A stretch of 8,249 bases of DNA from Clostridia bacterium (GTDB lineage: Bacteria > Bacillota > Clostridia > Oscillospirales > CAG-272): the NCBI GenBank assembly GCA_017420845.1, contig JAFQOC010000217.1:1-8249 (forward strand), written 5' to 3'. The notes under the pieces are model-generated. The model had not been told where the DNA came from, made no database searches, and was given only the letters and a program-made list of their open reading frames with translations. Below, piece after piece: positions 1 through 5,907 of this stretch (position 1 is its first letter; every line of letters begins with the position of its first letter). Both the position numbers and the translations under genes were made by a program.

Positions 1-218
1 CTCACCAGAGGAGCCAGGGTCAAAGCGATCTGCACAGGGGAGCGGCGCAGGGTCTTGGCCAGCTTGAAGCAGGGCAGAGCGATGTCACCCATAGCAGGAT
101 CGGGGGGGTATTCCAGAAGCCCCAATACGTCCTCGGCGGTCATCTCACTCTGGGGGGCGATGGACTTCACACCTTCCAGAATGCCGTCGGCGATCAGAGC
201 CTTGATCTGTATCATCAT
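1..218 (-). CDS. argS: Arginyl-tRNA synthetase, N-terminal part (cut by window edge)
   Basis: Charges tRNA-Arg with arginine in the cytoplasm. Only the first 72 codons are present; the gene runs off the left edge. The start is the first ATG of an ATGATG pair at 218, about 10 nt after an AAAGGA Shine-Dalgarno (around 230-235). What is seen is the N-terminal additional domain: the stretch LLEYPPDPAMGDIALPCF, followed by KLAKTLRRSPVQIA, fits the 'PP-D-x-x-MGD-A-x-PCF-x-LAK-x-LRK-x-P-x-IA' pattern of ArgS N-termini in Firmicutes. This domain contacts the D-loop of the tRNA. The HIGH and KMSKS signatures lie outside the window and cannot be checked. The gene has its own promoter and a leader of about 70 nt, too short for a T-box. 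Family identification rests on this N-terminal pattern alone. Confidence 0.85.
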   Translation of the reverse strand, partial: MMIQIKALIADGILEGVKSIAPQSEMTAEDVLGLLEYPPDPAMGDIALPCFKLAKTLRRSPVQIALTLAPLV

Positions 219-289
219 AACGATTTCTTCCTTTCGTAGGTCTGTGATACCCGAAAATAAGCGCGACAAAAGGATACGGGTACCGTAAC

Positions 290-304
290 TGATATATTAT
301 ATCA
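290..304. repeat. Perfect 15-nt AT-rich palindrome over the argS -10 box
   Basis: The sequence tgatata-t-tatatca has perfect 7-nt arms around one central base (297). It contains the whole -10 box of the argS promoter, where a bound protein would block RNA polymerase. It resembles but does not match the ARG-box half-site TGNAT, since positions 4-5 are TA rather than AT. AT-rich -10 regions are often partly palindromic by chance, so an operator role is only a possibility. Confidence 0.35.
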
Positions 305-324
305 TAGTTTTCTTTATTTTGCAA
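296..324 (-). promoter_or_regulatory. Promoter of argS
   Basis: On the minus strand a -35 box TTGCAA (324-319) is followed after exactly 17 nt by a perfect -10 box TATAAT (301-296). Transcription would start near 289, giving a leader of about 70 nt before the argS ATG. The promoter lies just downstream of the lipoprotein terminator, so argS looks independently transcribed. This is a sigma-A type promoter by consensus; it has not been tested. Confidence 0.8.
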
Positions 325-334
325 GATGTTTTTC

Positions 335-373
335 AAAAAAACATACCCCACGGAGAAATTTTCCGTGGGGTAT
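335..373 (-). terminator. Intrinsic terminator after the lipoprotein gene
   Basis: A perfect 12-bp stem (arms 362-373 and 343-354, GC-rich core CCCCACGG) encloses a 7-nt loop. In the minus-strand RNA it is followed after two bases by seven U residues (341-335). It begins 34 nt after the TAA of the lipoprotein gene and has the classic Rho-independent layout. It separates that gene from the argS promoter directly downstream. Confidence 0.88.
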
Positions 374-407
374 ACGCCATATTTCATGTAACGATTCGGT
401 TCAATTT

Positions 408-1073
408 TTAGGAATCGATCAATCCGTTCGCATACAGATCCGCTTCAAACTCATCTGTGATCTTGTAGAAATCGGAATTCCAAACGTATTGAAGGTAGAG
501 TTCTCCGTCAAGCGGAACAACGGTAACACAAAAACTGAATGCGCGGTATTCCTCCAAGGGAAACCACAGATTAAGCAAGGAGCGTCGGTTTCCCAATTCC
601 GATGAATACGGAATCACCTCATCCGTGATCACGTCGCGGATACGAAACGAAAACGTATCGCTGACAGCACAAAGATTATCCATGATCAACTCATCAATAT
701 TGATTCCTTCCCTTACCCAGATATCGTTCCCTCTGTCGCAGGAAATGATGTCCGGGTTCTCCGTGTTGTCGGCGTAAAACACCGAAACAGCACCCAACAG
801 ATAGCTGAACGGCATGGTTGCGATCTTTACGCAATCCTCCGAATCATAGTCGGCACTGATCTTGCCGGCGGTATTCCTTATGCTCACATATTTTGTTCCG
901 TTGTACGTAATGCTGTCCTCATCATTCCATTCAATCATATCCGGCGGAGATATCTCCTGCCAAAATCTCACGTAATCCGGCAAGTATGTTCCGCAGGAAG
1001 TCATAGCCATGCAGCAGAGCAAAACAAGGATAATAAGAGTCGAAAGCTTCATCCGGTATATGCTTTTTTGCAT
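408..1073 (-). CDS. Predicted lipoprotein of unknown function
   Basis: 221 residues. I do not recognise the family. The N-terminus is a lipoprotein signal peptide: basic MQKSIYRMK, a hydrophobic core LSTLIILVLLCCMAM at about 10-24, then TSC with the lipidated cysteine at residue 27. The mature protein would therefore be tethered outside the cytoplasmic membrane. It has no further TM segment and is acidic and rich in aromatic residues, with 'ITYNGTKYVSI' near the start of the mature part, a strand pattern common in secreted Clostridia proteins. The ATG at 1073 is preceded by AAGAAAGG with 9 nt spacing. It has its own promoter and terminator, so it is a monocistronic unit. GC content is about 40-53% on lines I counted, against about 67-72% on sampled LRR and recN lines, which suggests separate acquisition. 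It lies directly downstream of the LRR membrane protein, but a functional link is not shown. Confidence 0.8.
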   Translation of the reverse strand: MQKSIYRMKLSTLIILVLLCCMAMTSCGTYLPDYVRFWQEISPPDMIEWNDEDSITYNGTKYVSIRNTAGKISADYDSEDCVKIATMPFSYLLGAVSVFYADNTENPDIISCDRGNDIWVREGINIDELIMDNLCAVSDTFSFRIRDVITDEVIPYSSELGNRRSLLNLWFPLEEYRAFSFCVTVVPLDGELYLQYVWNSDFYKITDEFEADLYANGLIDS

Positions 1074-1102
1074 GATCGTACGCCTTTCTTCTATTTGACA
1101 GT

Positions 1103-1131
1103 CTTATAGCACAATTTGGAGCGTTTGTAAA
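1103..1131 (-). promoter_or_regulatory. Promoter of the lipoprotein gene
   Basis: On the minus strand a -35 box TTTACA (1131-1126, 5 of 6 to consensus) is followed after 17 nt by a -10 box TATAAG (1108-1103, 5 of 6). The start point would be near 1096, giving a leader of about 20-25 nt that contains the Shine-Dalgarno site. It looks like a housekeeping sigma promoter. It lies 65 nt past the stop of the LRR gene, and no clear terminator is seen between that stop and this promoter. Confidence 0.75.
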
Positions 1132-1195
1132 TAATTCAATACCGGTTAATCGGCATCCGAATTGGATGTATCGGTTTGACGAAACAACGGCTATT

Positions 1196-3031
1196 TTACT
1201 GAAACACCACATCCACATACTGAACATATGCGTTATTCAGCGGCTCCACCTCCACTCGCTCCCACTCGGCGCGGCTACCGCCGTAGTAGACGGTGCGCAG
1301 TCCGCAGCAGTTCTGGAAGGCTGACTGACCGATGGACTTCAATCCGGCGGGAAGGGTCAGCTCGCGAAGGGACCGACAGCCGTTGAAGGCGCCGGCTCCG
1401 ATGGAGGTGACCCCCTCCGTTGCCACCACGCTCTCCAGGCTGACACAGGTCTGAAAGGTAGCGGCGGGGATCTCGGTAAGCCCCGCGGGCAGAACCACCG
1501 ATTTCAACTCCCCGCATCGGTCGAACATGGCACGGCCGAACTCGGTAACCTCGGGCGGCAGATCCACGCTGACCAGCGAGCCGCAGCCCTGGAAGGCGCT
1601 GATCTTGATGACGGTGACGGTATGGGGCAGGGTGACCGACGTGAGCTTGGAAAACTCCTTGAAGGCACCGATAGCTACGGTGGTAACCACGTCGCCGTAA
1701 GGAGAGCGCTCGGGTACTATGAGACTTCCCGCATAGGTTTTGTCGGCCCCCTTGATCCTACAGGTGCCGTCGCCTTGGGAGATAAAGATCAAGCCTCCCT
1801 CGGTAATTTCGGGATGCACAATGGGTTCTCCGTAGTTTTCGTGAAGAACGGCCTGCGTCAGTGCCCGATTCCCGTCAGAATCGATCCGAACGCGGTTCCA
1901 TCCCTTCTGACTTCCTCCGTAGTAAATATCCTTCAGCCCACGACACCCCTCAAAAGCACGGCTCCCAACCTCCATAAGGCTATCGGGAAGCGTCACGCTG
2001 TTCAGGGCCGTACAACCCTCAAAGGCGGCCCCCTGAATCTCGGTTACTCCCTTGGGGAGTACCACGCTCGCCAGAGACAGGCAATTCATGAATGCTGATG
2101 AGGGCACCTCTGTGACCCCCGCAGGCCAGTTGATTTCAGTAAGAGCAGTACAGCCAAAGAAGGTGCTGTGCTCCATGCGCTCCACCCCATCGGGCAGCGT
2201 CACGGTCCGAAGCCCCGTGCATTCCAGAAAGGCCTCCTGACCGATATCCGTCACGCCGGCGGGAAGCTCCAGCCTTGTCAGCCCCTCACAGCGGGCAAAC
2301 GCCCCACGGCCAAGAGCCTCCAGACCGTCAGGCAGATCAAGCGCGGTCACAGCACGACAGCTGTTGAAGGCAAAGGCCTCCACACGGCGCAGAGTCGAGG
2401 GCAGCTTCACCTCGGTCAGGGCTGTACATCGGGAAAAGGCATATTCACCGATGACCTCCACACCCTCGGGGATGGTCACAAGCGCCAGACTGCCACAGCC
2501 GTAGAAGCACTCGTCGGGGATCTCCGTGATCCCCTCGGGCAAAATCATGCCCACAAGTCGGTCACAGGACTTGAAGGCACCCTCCGCAATCGCTATCACC
2601 CGATCACCGTCGGGAGAATGAGTGGGCACTACCACCCGCTCATCGCGGCATTTGCCGATACCCGTTAGAATACAGGTACCGTCCCCGTTGGAACGGAAGG
2701 CCAGCTTTTCGGAGGGGGTCAAGGTCTCGGCCTCGGTAGGAGACTCGGACTCTGCGGGGGTATCCGACTCCTCTGTCCCCACGACAGGCGGCGAGACCCA
2801 CTCTCCCTGTCCTGCCCAGACGATGGCGCACAGGACGCTGATGCTCACTACCGCGCAGATCATCGCTACGCCCCAGCCGCTCCCGAAGAAGCGGGACAGG
2901 GCGGACTCACGTCCCCGTCGGGGGGCGGTTATGCTCCCGTAAGGAATGCCGCGCTCCAGCAGAACCACGGACTCCTCAATCAGGTCAAGGTCAATATCGC
3001 TGATACAGGCAAACGCCGTCATGCCCTTCAT
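1196..3031 (-). CDS. Single-pass membrane protein with BspA-type leucine-rich repeats; putative anti-sigma/sensor
   Basis: 611 residues. Residues 1-52 are a cytoplasmic tail with an acidic-hydrophobic motif DIDLDLIEES (12-21) and a basic stretch PRRGR before the TM helix at about 53-73. A Ser/Thr/Glu/Pro-rich linker (about 80-108) follows. Two outer modules come next, each with a GDGTC-type header, an LRR_5/BspA array of exact 23-residue repeats (159-365 and 463-577) and a YYGGS...W cap (370-378 and 582-590). BspA-like repeats are known in surface proteins that bind host or matrix ligands. The ATG overlaps the sigma factor stop (ATGA), which implies translational coupling, and AAAGGGGG precedes it. 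I infer that the tail binds the upstream sigma factor and the ectodomain senses an outside signal. The tail lacks the HxxxCxxC motif of zinc anti-sigma factors. It has no LPxTG motif. The topology and repeats are well supported; the regulatory role is not proven. Confidence 0.88.
   Translation of the reverse strand: MKGMTAFACISDIDLDLIEESVVLLERGIPYGSITAPRRGRESALSRFFGSGWGVAMICAVVSISVLCAIVWAGQGEWVSPPVVGTEESDTPAESESPTEAETLTPSEKLAFRSNGDGTCILTGIGKCRDERVVVPTHSPDGDRVIAIAEGAFKSCDRLVGMILPEGITEIPDECFYGCGSLALVTIPEGVEVIGEYAFSRCTALTEVKLPSTLRRVEAFAFNSCRAVTALDLPDGLEALGRGAFARCEGLTRLELPAGVTDIGQEAFLECTGLRTVTLPDGVERMEHSTFFGCTALTEINWPAGVTEVPSSAFMNCLSLASVVLPKGVTEIQGAAFEGCTALNSVTLPDSLMEVGSRAFEGCRGLKDIYYGGSQKGWNRVRIDSDGNRALTQAVLHENYGEPIVHPEITEGGLIFISQGDGTCRIKGADKTYAGSLIVPERSPYGDVVTTVAIGAFKEFSKLTSVTLPHTVTVIKISAFQGCGSLVSVDLPPEVTEFGRAMFDRCGELKSVVLPAGLTEIPAATFQTCVSLESVVATEGVTSIGAGAFNGCRSLRELTLPAGLKSIGQSAFQNCCGLRTVYYGGSRAEWERVEVEPLNNAYVQYVDVVFQ
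1301..1645 (-). repeat. LRR array of module B: five tandem 69-bp (23-residue) repeats
   Basis: Codes for residues 463-577 of the LRR membrane protein. The leading Leu recurs at 463, 486, 509, 532, 555 and 578 with no indel. The unit is Lxx(V/L)xLPxxVTxIxxxAFxxCxx. One unit (532-554) has ATEG in place of LPxG. The repeats are conserved at protein level but diverged in DNA, so this is an old array. Its 43-residue header is coded by 1646-1774. Confidence 0.88.
1937..2557 (-). repeat. LRR array of module A: nine tandem 69-bp (23-residue) repeats
   Basis: Codes for residues 159-365. The leading hydrophobic residue recurs at 159, 182, 205, 228, 251, 274, 297, 320 and 343, and the capping unit starts at 366, always 23 apart. 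Each unit has the LP-x-G(V/L)-x-x-(I/V)-x-x-x-(A)F-x-x-C core of BspA-type repeats. Its 43-residue header is coded by 2558-2686 and matches the module B header in length and key residues (GDGTC, VP, SP-GD, A-GAFK). Confidence 0.88.
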
Positions 3032-3570
3032 ACCCGATACCCCCTTTCGGTCAGAAATGCCCGCAGGGCCTCACGGATGCGGCGGAGTTTGACCGAGGCC
3101 GTATTGGCCCTCAGCCCCATCCGCCGCGCCAGCTCCTCTACGGGGAGGGCGTGGAAATACCGCCCCATGAACAGAAGCCGCTCCTGCTCGGACAGGGTAC
3201 GCAGAAATTCCGACAGCATTTCCGCCAACGCGGGGGAATGCTCCTCGGGCATGGGGATGCAGTCCTCCAGCTCGTCAAAGGCTACCGTCAGGTTTTGGTC
3301 GCGGCACTCACCGCGGTTGTAGCGCAGACGGTTGATGGAGAGATTGCGGGTGATACGGAGCAGAAAGGCCCGCAGAGGGGTAGGTCTCTTGGGAGGGATG
3401 GCGTTCCATGCCCTCAGCCAGGTGTCGTTGACACACTCCTCGGCATCGGGCTCGCTGTGGAGGATGCTCATGGACAGCCGCTTGCAGGCGGCACCGAACT
3501 GCCACTCACACACCGCGATGGCCTGCTCGTCACGGGCGAAGTAGAGATCAAGTATTTGTTCGTCTCGCAT
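3028..3570 (-). CDS. RNA polymerase sigma-70 family factor, ECF-like
   Basis: 180 residues from the ATG at 3570, which has GAAAGGAATT upstream; the frame stays open to 3666 but that extension has no supporting start. It directs RNA polymerase to a dedicated promoter set. Region 2 (about 5-85) shows DAEECVNDTWLRAWNAIPP (42-60) and LRAFLLRITRNLSINRLRY (66-84), the core-binding helix and the -10 recognition helices. An acidic linker (about 99-118) follows. Region 4 (about 124-176) shows LSEQERLLFMGRYF and the helix-turn-helix VEELARRMGLRANTASVKLRRIREAL, which reads the -35 element. Regions 1 and 3 are absent, as in ECF factors. Its stop overlaps the start of the LRR membrane gene (ATGA), so the two proteins are probably made in fixed ratio. 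These are features of a signalling sigma factor held by a membrane partner. Targets are unknown. Confidence 0.9.
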   Translation of the reverse strand: MRDEQILDLYFARDEQAIAVCEWQFGAACKRLSMSILHSEPDAEECVNDTWLRAWNAIPPKRPTPLRAFLLRITRNLSINRLRYNRGECRDQNLTVAFDELEDCIPMPEEHSPALAEMLSEFLRTLSEQERLLFMGRYFHALPVEELARRMGLRANTASVKLRRIREALRAFLTERGYRV

Positions 3571-3605
3571 GATGGAATTCCTTTCGATGGATATGGCAAA
3601 GATGC

Positions 3606-3641
3606 CCTCACCTATATAAACACGCTCCACCCCGCCTATAT
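3606..3641 (-). promoter_or_regulatory. Pair of ATATAGG-type direct repeats upstream of the sigma gene
   Basis: On the minus strand the 12-mers ATATAGGCGGGG (3641-3630) and ATATAGGTGAGG (3617-3606) match at 10 of 12 positions and start 24 nt apart, in the short leader region of the sigma gene. They could be promoter or operator elements, for instance for autoregulation. I found no convincing housekeeping -35/-10 pair here, so the promoter of the sigma gene remains unassigned. The repeat may be chance. Confidence 0.3.
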
Positions 3642-3703
3642 GACAAAAAAGAGAAGAAAGCCGCAAAAATCCGCGAAAATTTTTCTTCTCTTTTCATGTC
3701 ATA
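3639..3703 (-). terminator. Long AT-rich inverted repeat; probable terminator of the recN–ybaK unit
   Basis: A 13-bp perfect stem (3647-3659 with 3682-3694, aaaagagaagaaa type) is extended by a 7-bp outer stem (3639-3645 with 3697-3703), interrupted by one base on one side and two on the other. The loop is 22 nt. It starts 12 nt after the ybaK stop. The 3' arm in the minus-strand RNA is U-rich (UUUCUUCUCUUUUUUG), but the stem is poor in GC and there is no separate U-tract after it, so termination may be partial. Confidence 0.5.
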
Positions 3704-3715
3704 AGGGGCAAAGCC

Positions 3716-4195
3716 TCATTTCGCCACGTCAATGAGCCTCCCGTCCACGAATCTGACCAGTACTTCCCTATCCACCAGCATCTGCGCCCCTCTGATCCCC
3801 GCGCTCACGGTGATCCTCTCATGATCCGCGGCGGTGGCGTCAAAGTAGGTGGGGAATTTCTTCTTCATACCAATAGGCGAGCAACCGCCTCGGATGTACC
3901 CCGTCAGACCCAGAAGCTCCTTGACGTGGACCATCTCGATCTTCTTGTTCCCCGTCAGCGCGGCGGCGGCCTTCAAGTCGATCTCCTTGTCCACGGGAAT
4001 GCAGAACACCAAATGCCCCGTCTTGTCCCCCTTGGCCACCAGGGTCTTGAAGACCATGGGCAGAGGCAACCCGATCTGGGCGGCAATGTGAGTCCCCGAC
4101 AGATCGTTCTCATCCACCTCGTAGGTCAGCACCTCGTAGGGGATCTTCGCGGCGTCCAGCTGCCGCATGGCGTTGGTCTTGGGTGCCTTACTCAT
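3716..4195 (-). CDS. ybaK: Cys-tRNA(Pro)/Cys-tRNA deacylase, YbaK/EbsC family
   Basis: 159 residues, the usual full length. This family hydrolyses cysteine wrongly attached to tRNA-Pro by prolyl-tRNA synthetase, a trans-editing step in translation. Seen in the sequence: the FKTLV strand with Lys50, equivalent to the catalytic lysine of YbaK; IPVDKEIDLKAAA (66-78), including the conserved D-x-K; and YIRGGCSPIG (100-109), the GG-x-x-P-x-G loop of the active site. A PVDKE/'KK' surface and C-terminal LVRFVDGR strand complete the fold. The ATG at 4195 starts 1 nt after the recN stop, with GGGGGAG as Shine-Dalgarno inside the end of recN, so translation is likely coupled. The neighbour is a repair gene, not a tRNA gene, so the pairing is probably an operon convenience. 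Exact tRNA specificity cannot be told from the sequence. Confidence 0.93.
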   Translation of the reverse strand: MSKAPKTNAMRQLDAAKIPYEVLTYEVDENDLSGTHIAAQIGLPLPMVFKTLVAKGDKTGHLVFCIPVDKEIDLKAAAALTGNKKIEMVHVKELLGLTGYIRGGCSPIGMKKKFPTYFDATAADHERITVSAGIRGAQMLVDREVLVRFVDGRLIDVAK

Positions 4196-4196
4196 A

Positions 4197-5885
4197 TCAC
4201 AGCTCCCCCTTCCCCGCGATCAGCTCTCTTGCGGCGGCCCGCTGGGAGTCGGTAACGTTCAAGCCCCCCAGAATACGAGCGATCTCCTCCACGCGGTCAA
4301 CCTCCTCAATACGGCGCACGCTTGTCTCGGCGCGGGTCTCCCCGCCCGACACGGTCTCTTTTTTCTCGATCACGTAGTGGGCGTCGGCCAAGGACCCGAT
4401 CTGGGCCGAGTGAGTCACACACACCACCTGGGACGTCTTGGCGATGGTAGCCAGCTTGATGCCCACCTTTCTGGCGGTGCGCCCCGAGATGCCCGTGTCC
4501 ACCTCGTCGTAGATGGCGGTGGGGACTCCGTACCTCTCGTTGAGCACGCTCCGAATGGCCAGCATGATGCGGGACAGCTCTCCGCCCGAGGCAATGCGGA
4601 CCATAGGCCCCACAGGCTCTCCGGGGTTGGCGGACAGCAAAAACTCCACTTCGTCACAGCCATAGGCCCCGAACTCGGCGGAAGCCTTTACCGCCACCTC
4701 AAACCGCACCTTGGGCATATCCAAAAAGGCCAACGCCTCCTGCACGGCCTGACTCAAAGCCTTGGCGGCAGACCTGCGGATCTCGGTCAGCTCGGCGCCC
4801 CGGTCGGCAAGCCGCTTGCGAAGCCCCGCTTCCTCCTGCTCCAGCTCCCCGATCCGCTCGTCGGCGGTGTCGATGGCCACCAGCCGCGCGGCGGCCTCCT
4901 CGCGGAACTGCAAAATGGCCTCCACCCCCGCGCCGTACTTCCGTCCCAGACGGCTGATGGTATCCAACCGCCCCTCCAGACGGTCCAGCTCGGCGGTGGG
5001 ATCCCCCACGTCCTCGTCGGCAAACTCCCGCACCCGCTCGGCAATGTCCTCGGCCTCGGCGCGGATGGCACCGATGCGCTCGATCAGCTCGTCGCACTCG
5101 GGAATGATCCCCGCGATGGCGGTCAAAGCCCCCTCGGCGCGGTCGCACAGACTCATGACGGTGGACTTCTCCCCGTCCCGCAGGGCACGGCAGGCCAGGC
5201 TCACCTGGCGGTTGATCTTCTCCAGATGGAGGAGCTTGTCCCGCCTTTCGGTGAGCTTCTCCTCCTCCCCCGCCTTCAGCTTGGCGGCATCAATATCCTT
5301 GATCTGAAACTCCAGCATCTCTCTGAGACGGATGCGCTCGGCCACGTCGCGGCGCAGACTCGCCATCTCGTCTCTGACGGCCTTCCACTCCCCATACAGC
5401 TCCCGATACAGAGCCAGCTCGTCACCGTTCTGGGCGTAGTCGTCCAAAAGCGCGCGGTGGGCCGACGCCTGCATGAGCTTCTGGTTGTCGCTCTGCCCGT
5501 GAATGTTGATGAGGAGAGCCCCCGCCTCGCGGAGAATGCTCTGGGTCACGGCGCGGCCGTTGATGCGGGCGGTGGAACGGCCGTCACGGGTCAATACCCT
5601 CTGAAGCAGAAGGCCGTCCCCCTCGGGCAGGTCGATTCCCAGCTCCGAAAGAGCCGCCGCCAGCTCCCCCTCGGGAGGGGAGAACAGGGCGCTGACCAGA
5701 GCGCGATCCTCCCCCGCGCGGATGAGGTCACGGCTGACCCGCCCGCCCGTAAGAAAGCTCACGCTGTCGATGAGCAGGGACTTGCCCGCACCGGTCTCAC
5801 CCGTCAGCACGCAAAGTCCCTCGGAAAAGTCGATGTCCACCGACTTGATAACGGCAATATTTTCAATATGTAAGGATTCCAGCAT
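4197..5885 (-). CDS. recN: DNA repair protein RecN (SMC-like ATPase)
   Basis: 562 residues, close to the roughly 550-575 usual for RecN. It acts early in recombinational repair of double-strand breaks, gathering DNA ends and supporting RecA. The N-terminal half of the ABC ATPase head has LESLHIENIAVIKSVDIDF and Walker A GETGAGKS (29-36). A central Glu/Arg/Leu-rich region (about 150-370) forms the short antiparallel coiled coil. The C-terminal half has the ABC signature SGGELSR (433-439), Walker B AIYDEVDTG with D460 and E461, and the switch histidine in THSAQ (H492). The start is set at the ATG at 5885, preceded by AGAGGTG with good spacing. A GTG at 5900 is in frame, but it coincides with that Shine-Dalgarno region. 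It lies 22 nt after the two-TM gene and 1 nt before ybaK. No LexA-type box was identified upstream. All catalytic motifs are intact. Confidence 0.97.
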   Translation of the reverse strand: MLESLHIENIAVIKSVDIDFSEGLCVLTGETGAGKSLLIDSVSFLTGGRVSRDLIRAGEDRALVSALFSPPEGELAAALSELGIDLPEGDGLLLQRVLTRDGRSTARINGRAVTQSILREAGALLINIHGQSDNQKLMQASAHRALLDDYAQNGDELALYRELYGEWKAVRDEMASLRRDVAERIRLREMLEFQIKDIDAAKLKAGEEEKLTERRDKLLHLEKINRQVSLACRALRDGEKSTVMSLCDRAEGALTAIAGIIPECDELIERIGAIRAEAEDIAERVREFADEDVGDPTAELDRLEGRLDTISRLGRKYGAGVEAILQFREEAAARLVAIDTADERIGELEQEEAGLRKRLADRGAELTEIRRSAAKALSQAVQEALAFLDMPKVRFEVAVKASAEFGAYGCDEVEFLLSANPGEPVGPMVRIASGGELSRIMLAIRSVLNERYGVPTAIYDEVDTGISGRTARKVGIKLATIAKTSQVVCVTHSAQIGSLADAHYVIEKKETVSGGETRAETSVRRIEEVDRVEEIARILGGLNVTDSQRAAARELIAGKGEL

Positions 5886-5907
5886 AGGTACACCTCTCAC
5901 ACTTGGA

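Noticed and set aside
219..295. A T-box or other riboswitch before argS
   Set aside because: The leader after the promoter is about 70 nt, too short for a T-box. No T-box sequence or terminator pair is seen, only a 5-bp hairpin (tacgg/ccgta).
1154..1168. A terminator for the LRR gene
   Set aside because: The catcc/ggatg hairpin has only 5 bp and no U-tract on the minus strand.
1301..2557. 69-bp periodic repeats as a CRISPR array or minisatellite
   Set aside because: The period is in frame and conserved as protein (LRR), while the DNA copies diverge; there are no conserved repeats with unique spacers.
3571..3666. A 32-residue N-terminal extension of the sigma factor
   Set aside because: The open frame includes the leader repeats and lacks a ribosome site. 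MRDEQILDLYF at 3570 has a proper site and matches the expected start of region 2.
4167..5873. A 568-codon open frame on the plus strand
   Set aside because: It lies antisense to recN, which has every catalytic motif. Its composition (Gly/Leu/His/Gln-rich, no domain) is the usual artefact of high-GC coding sequence read backwards.
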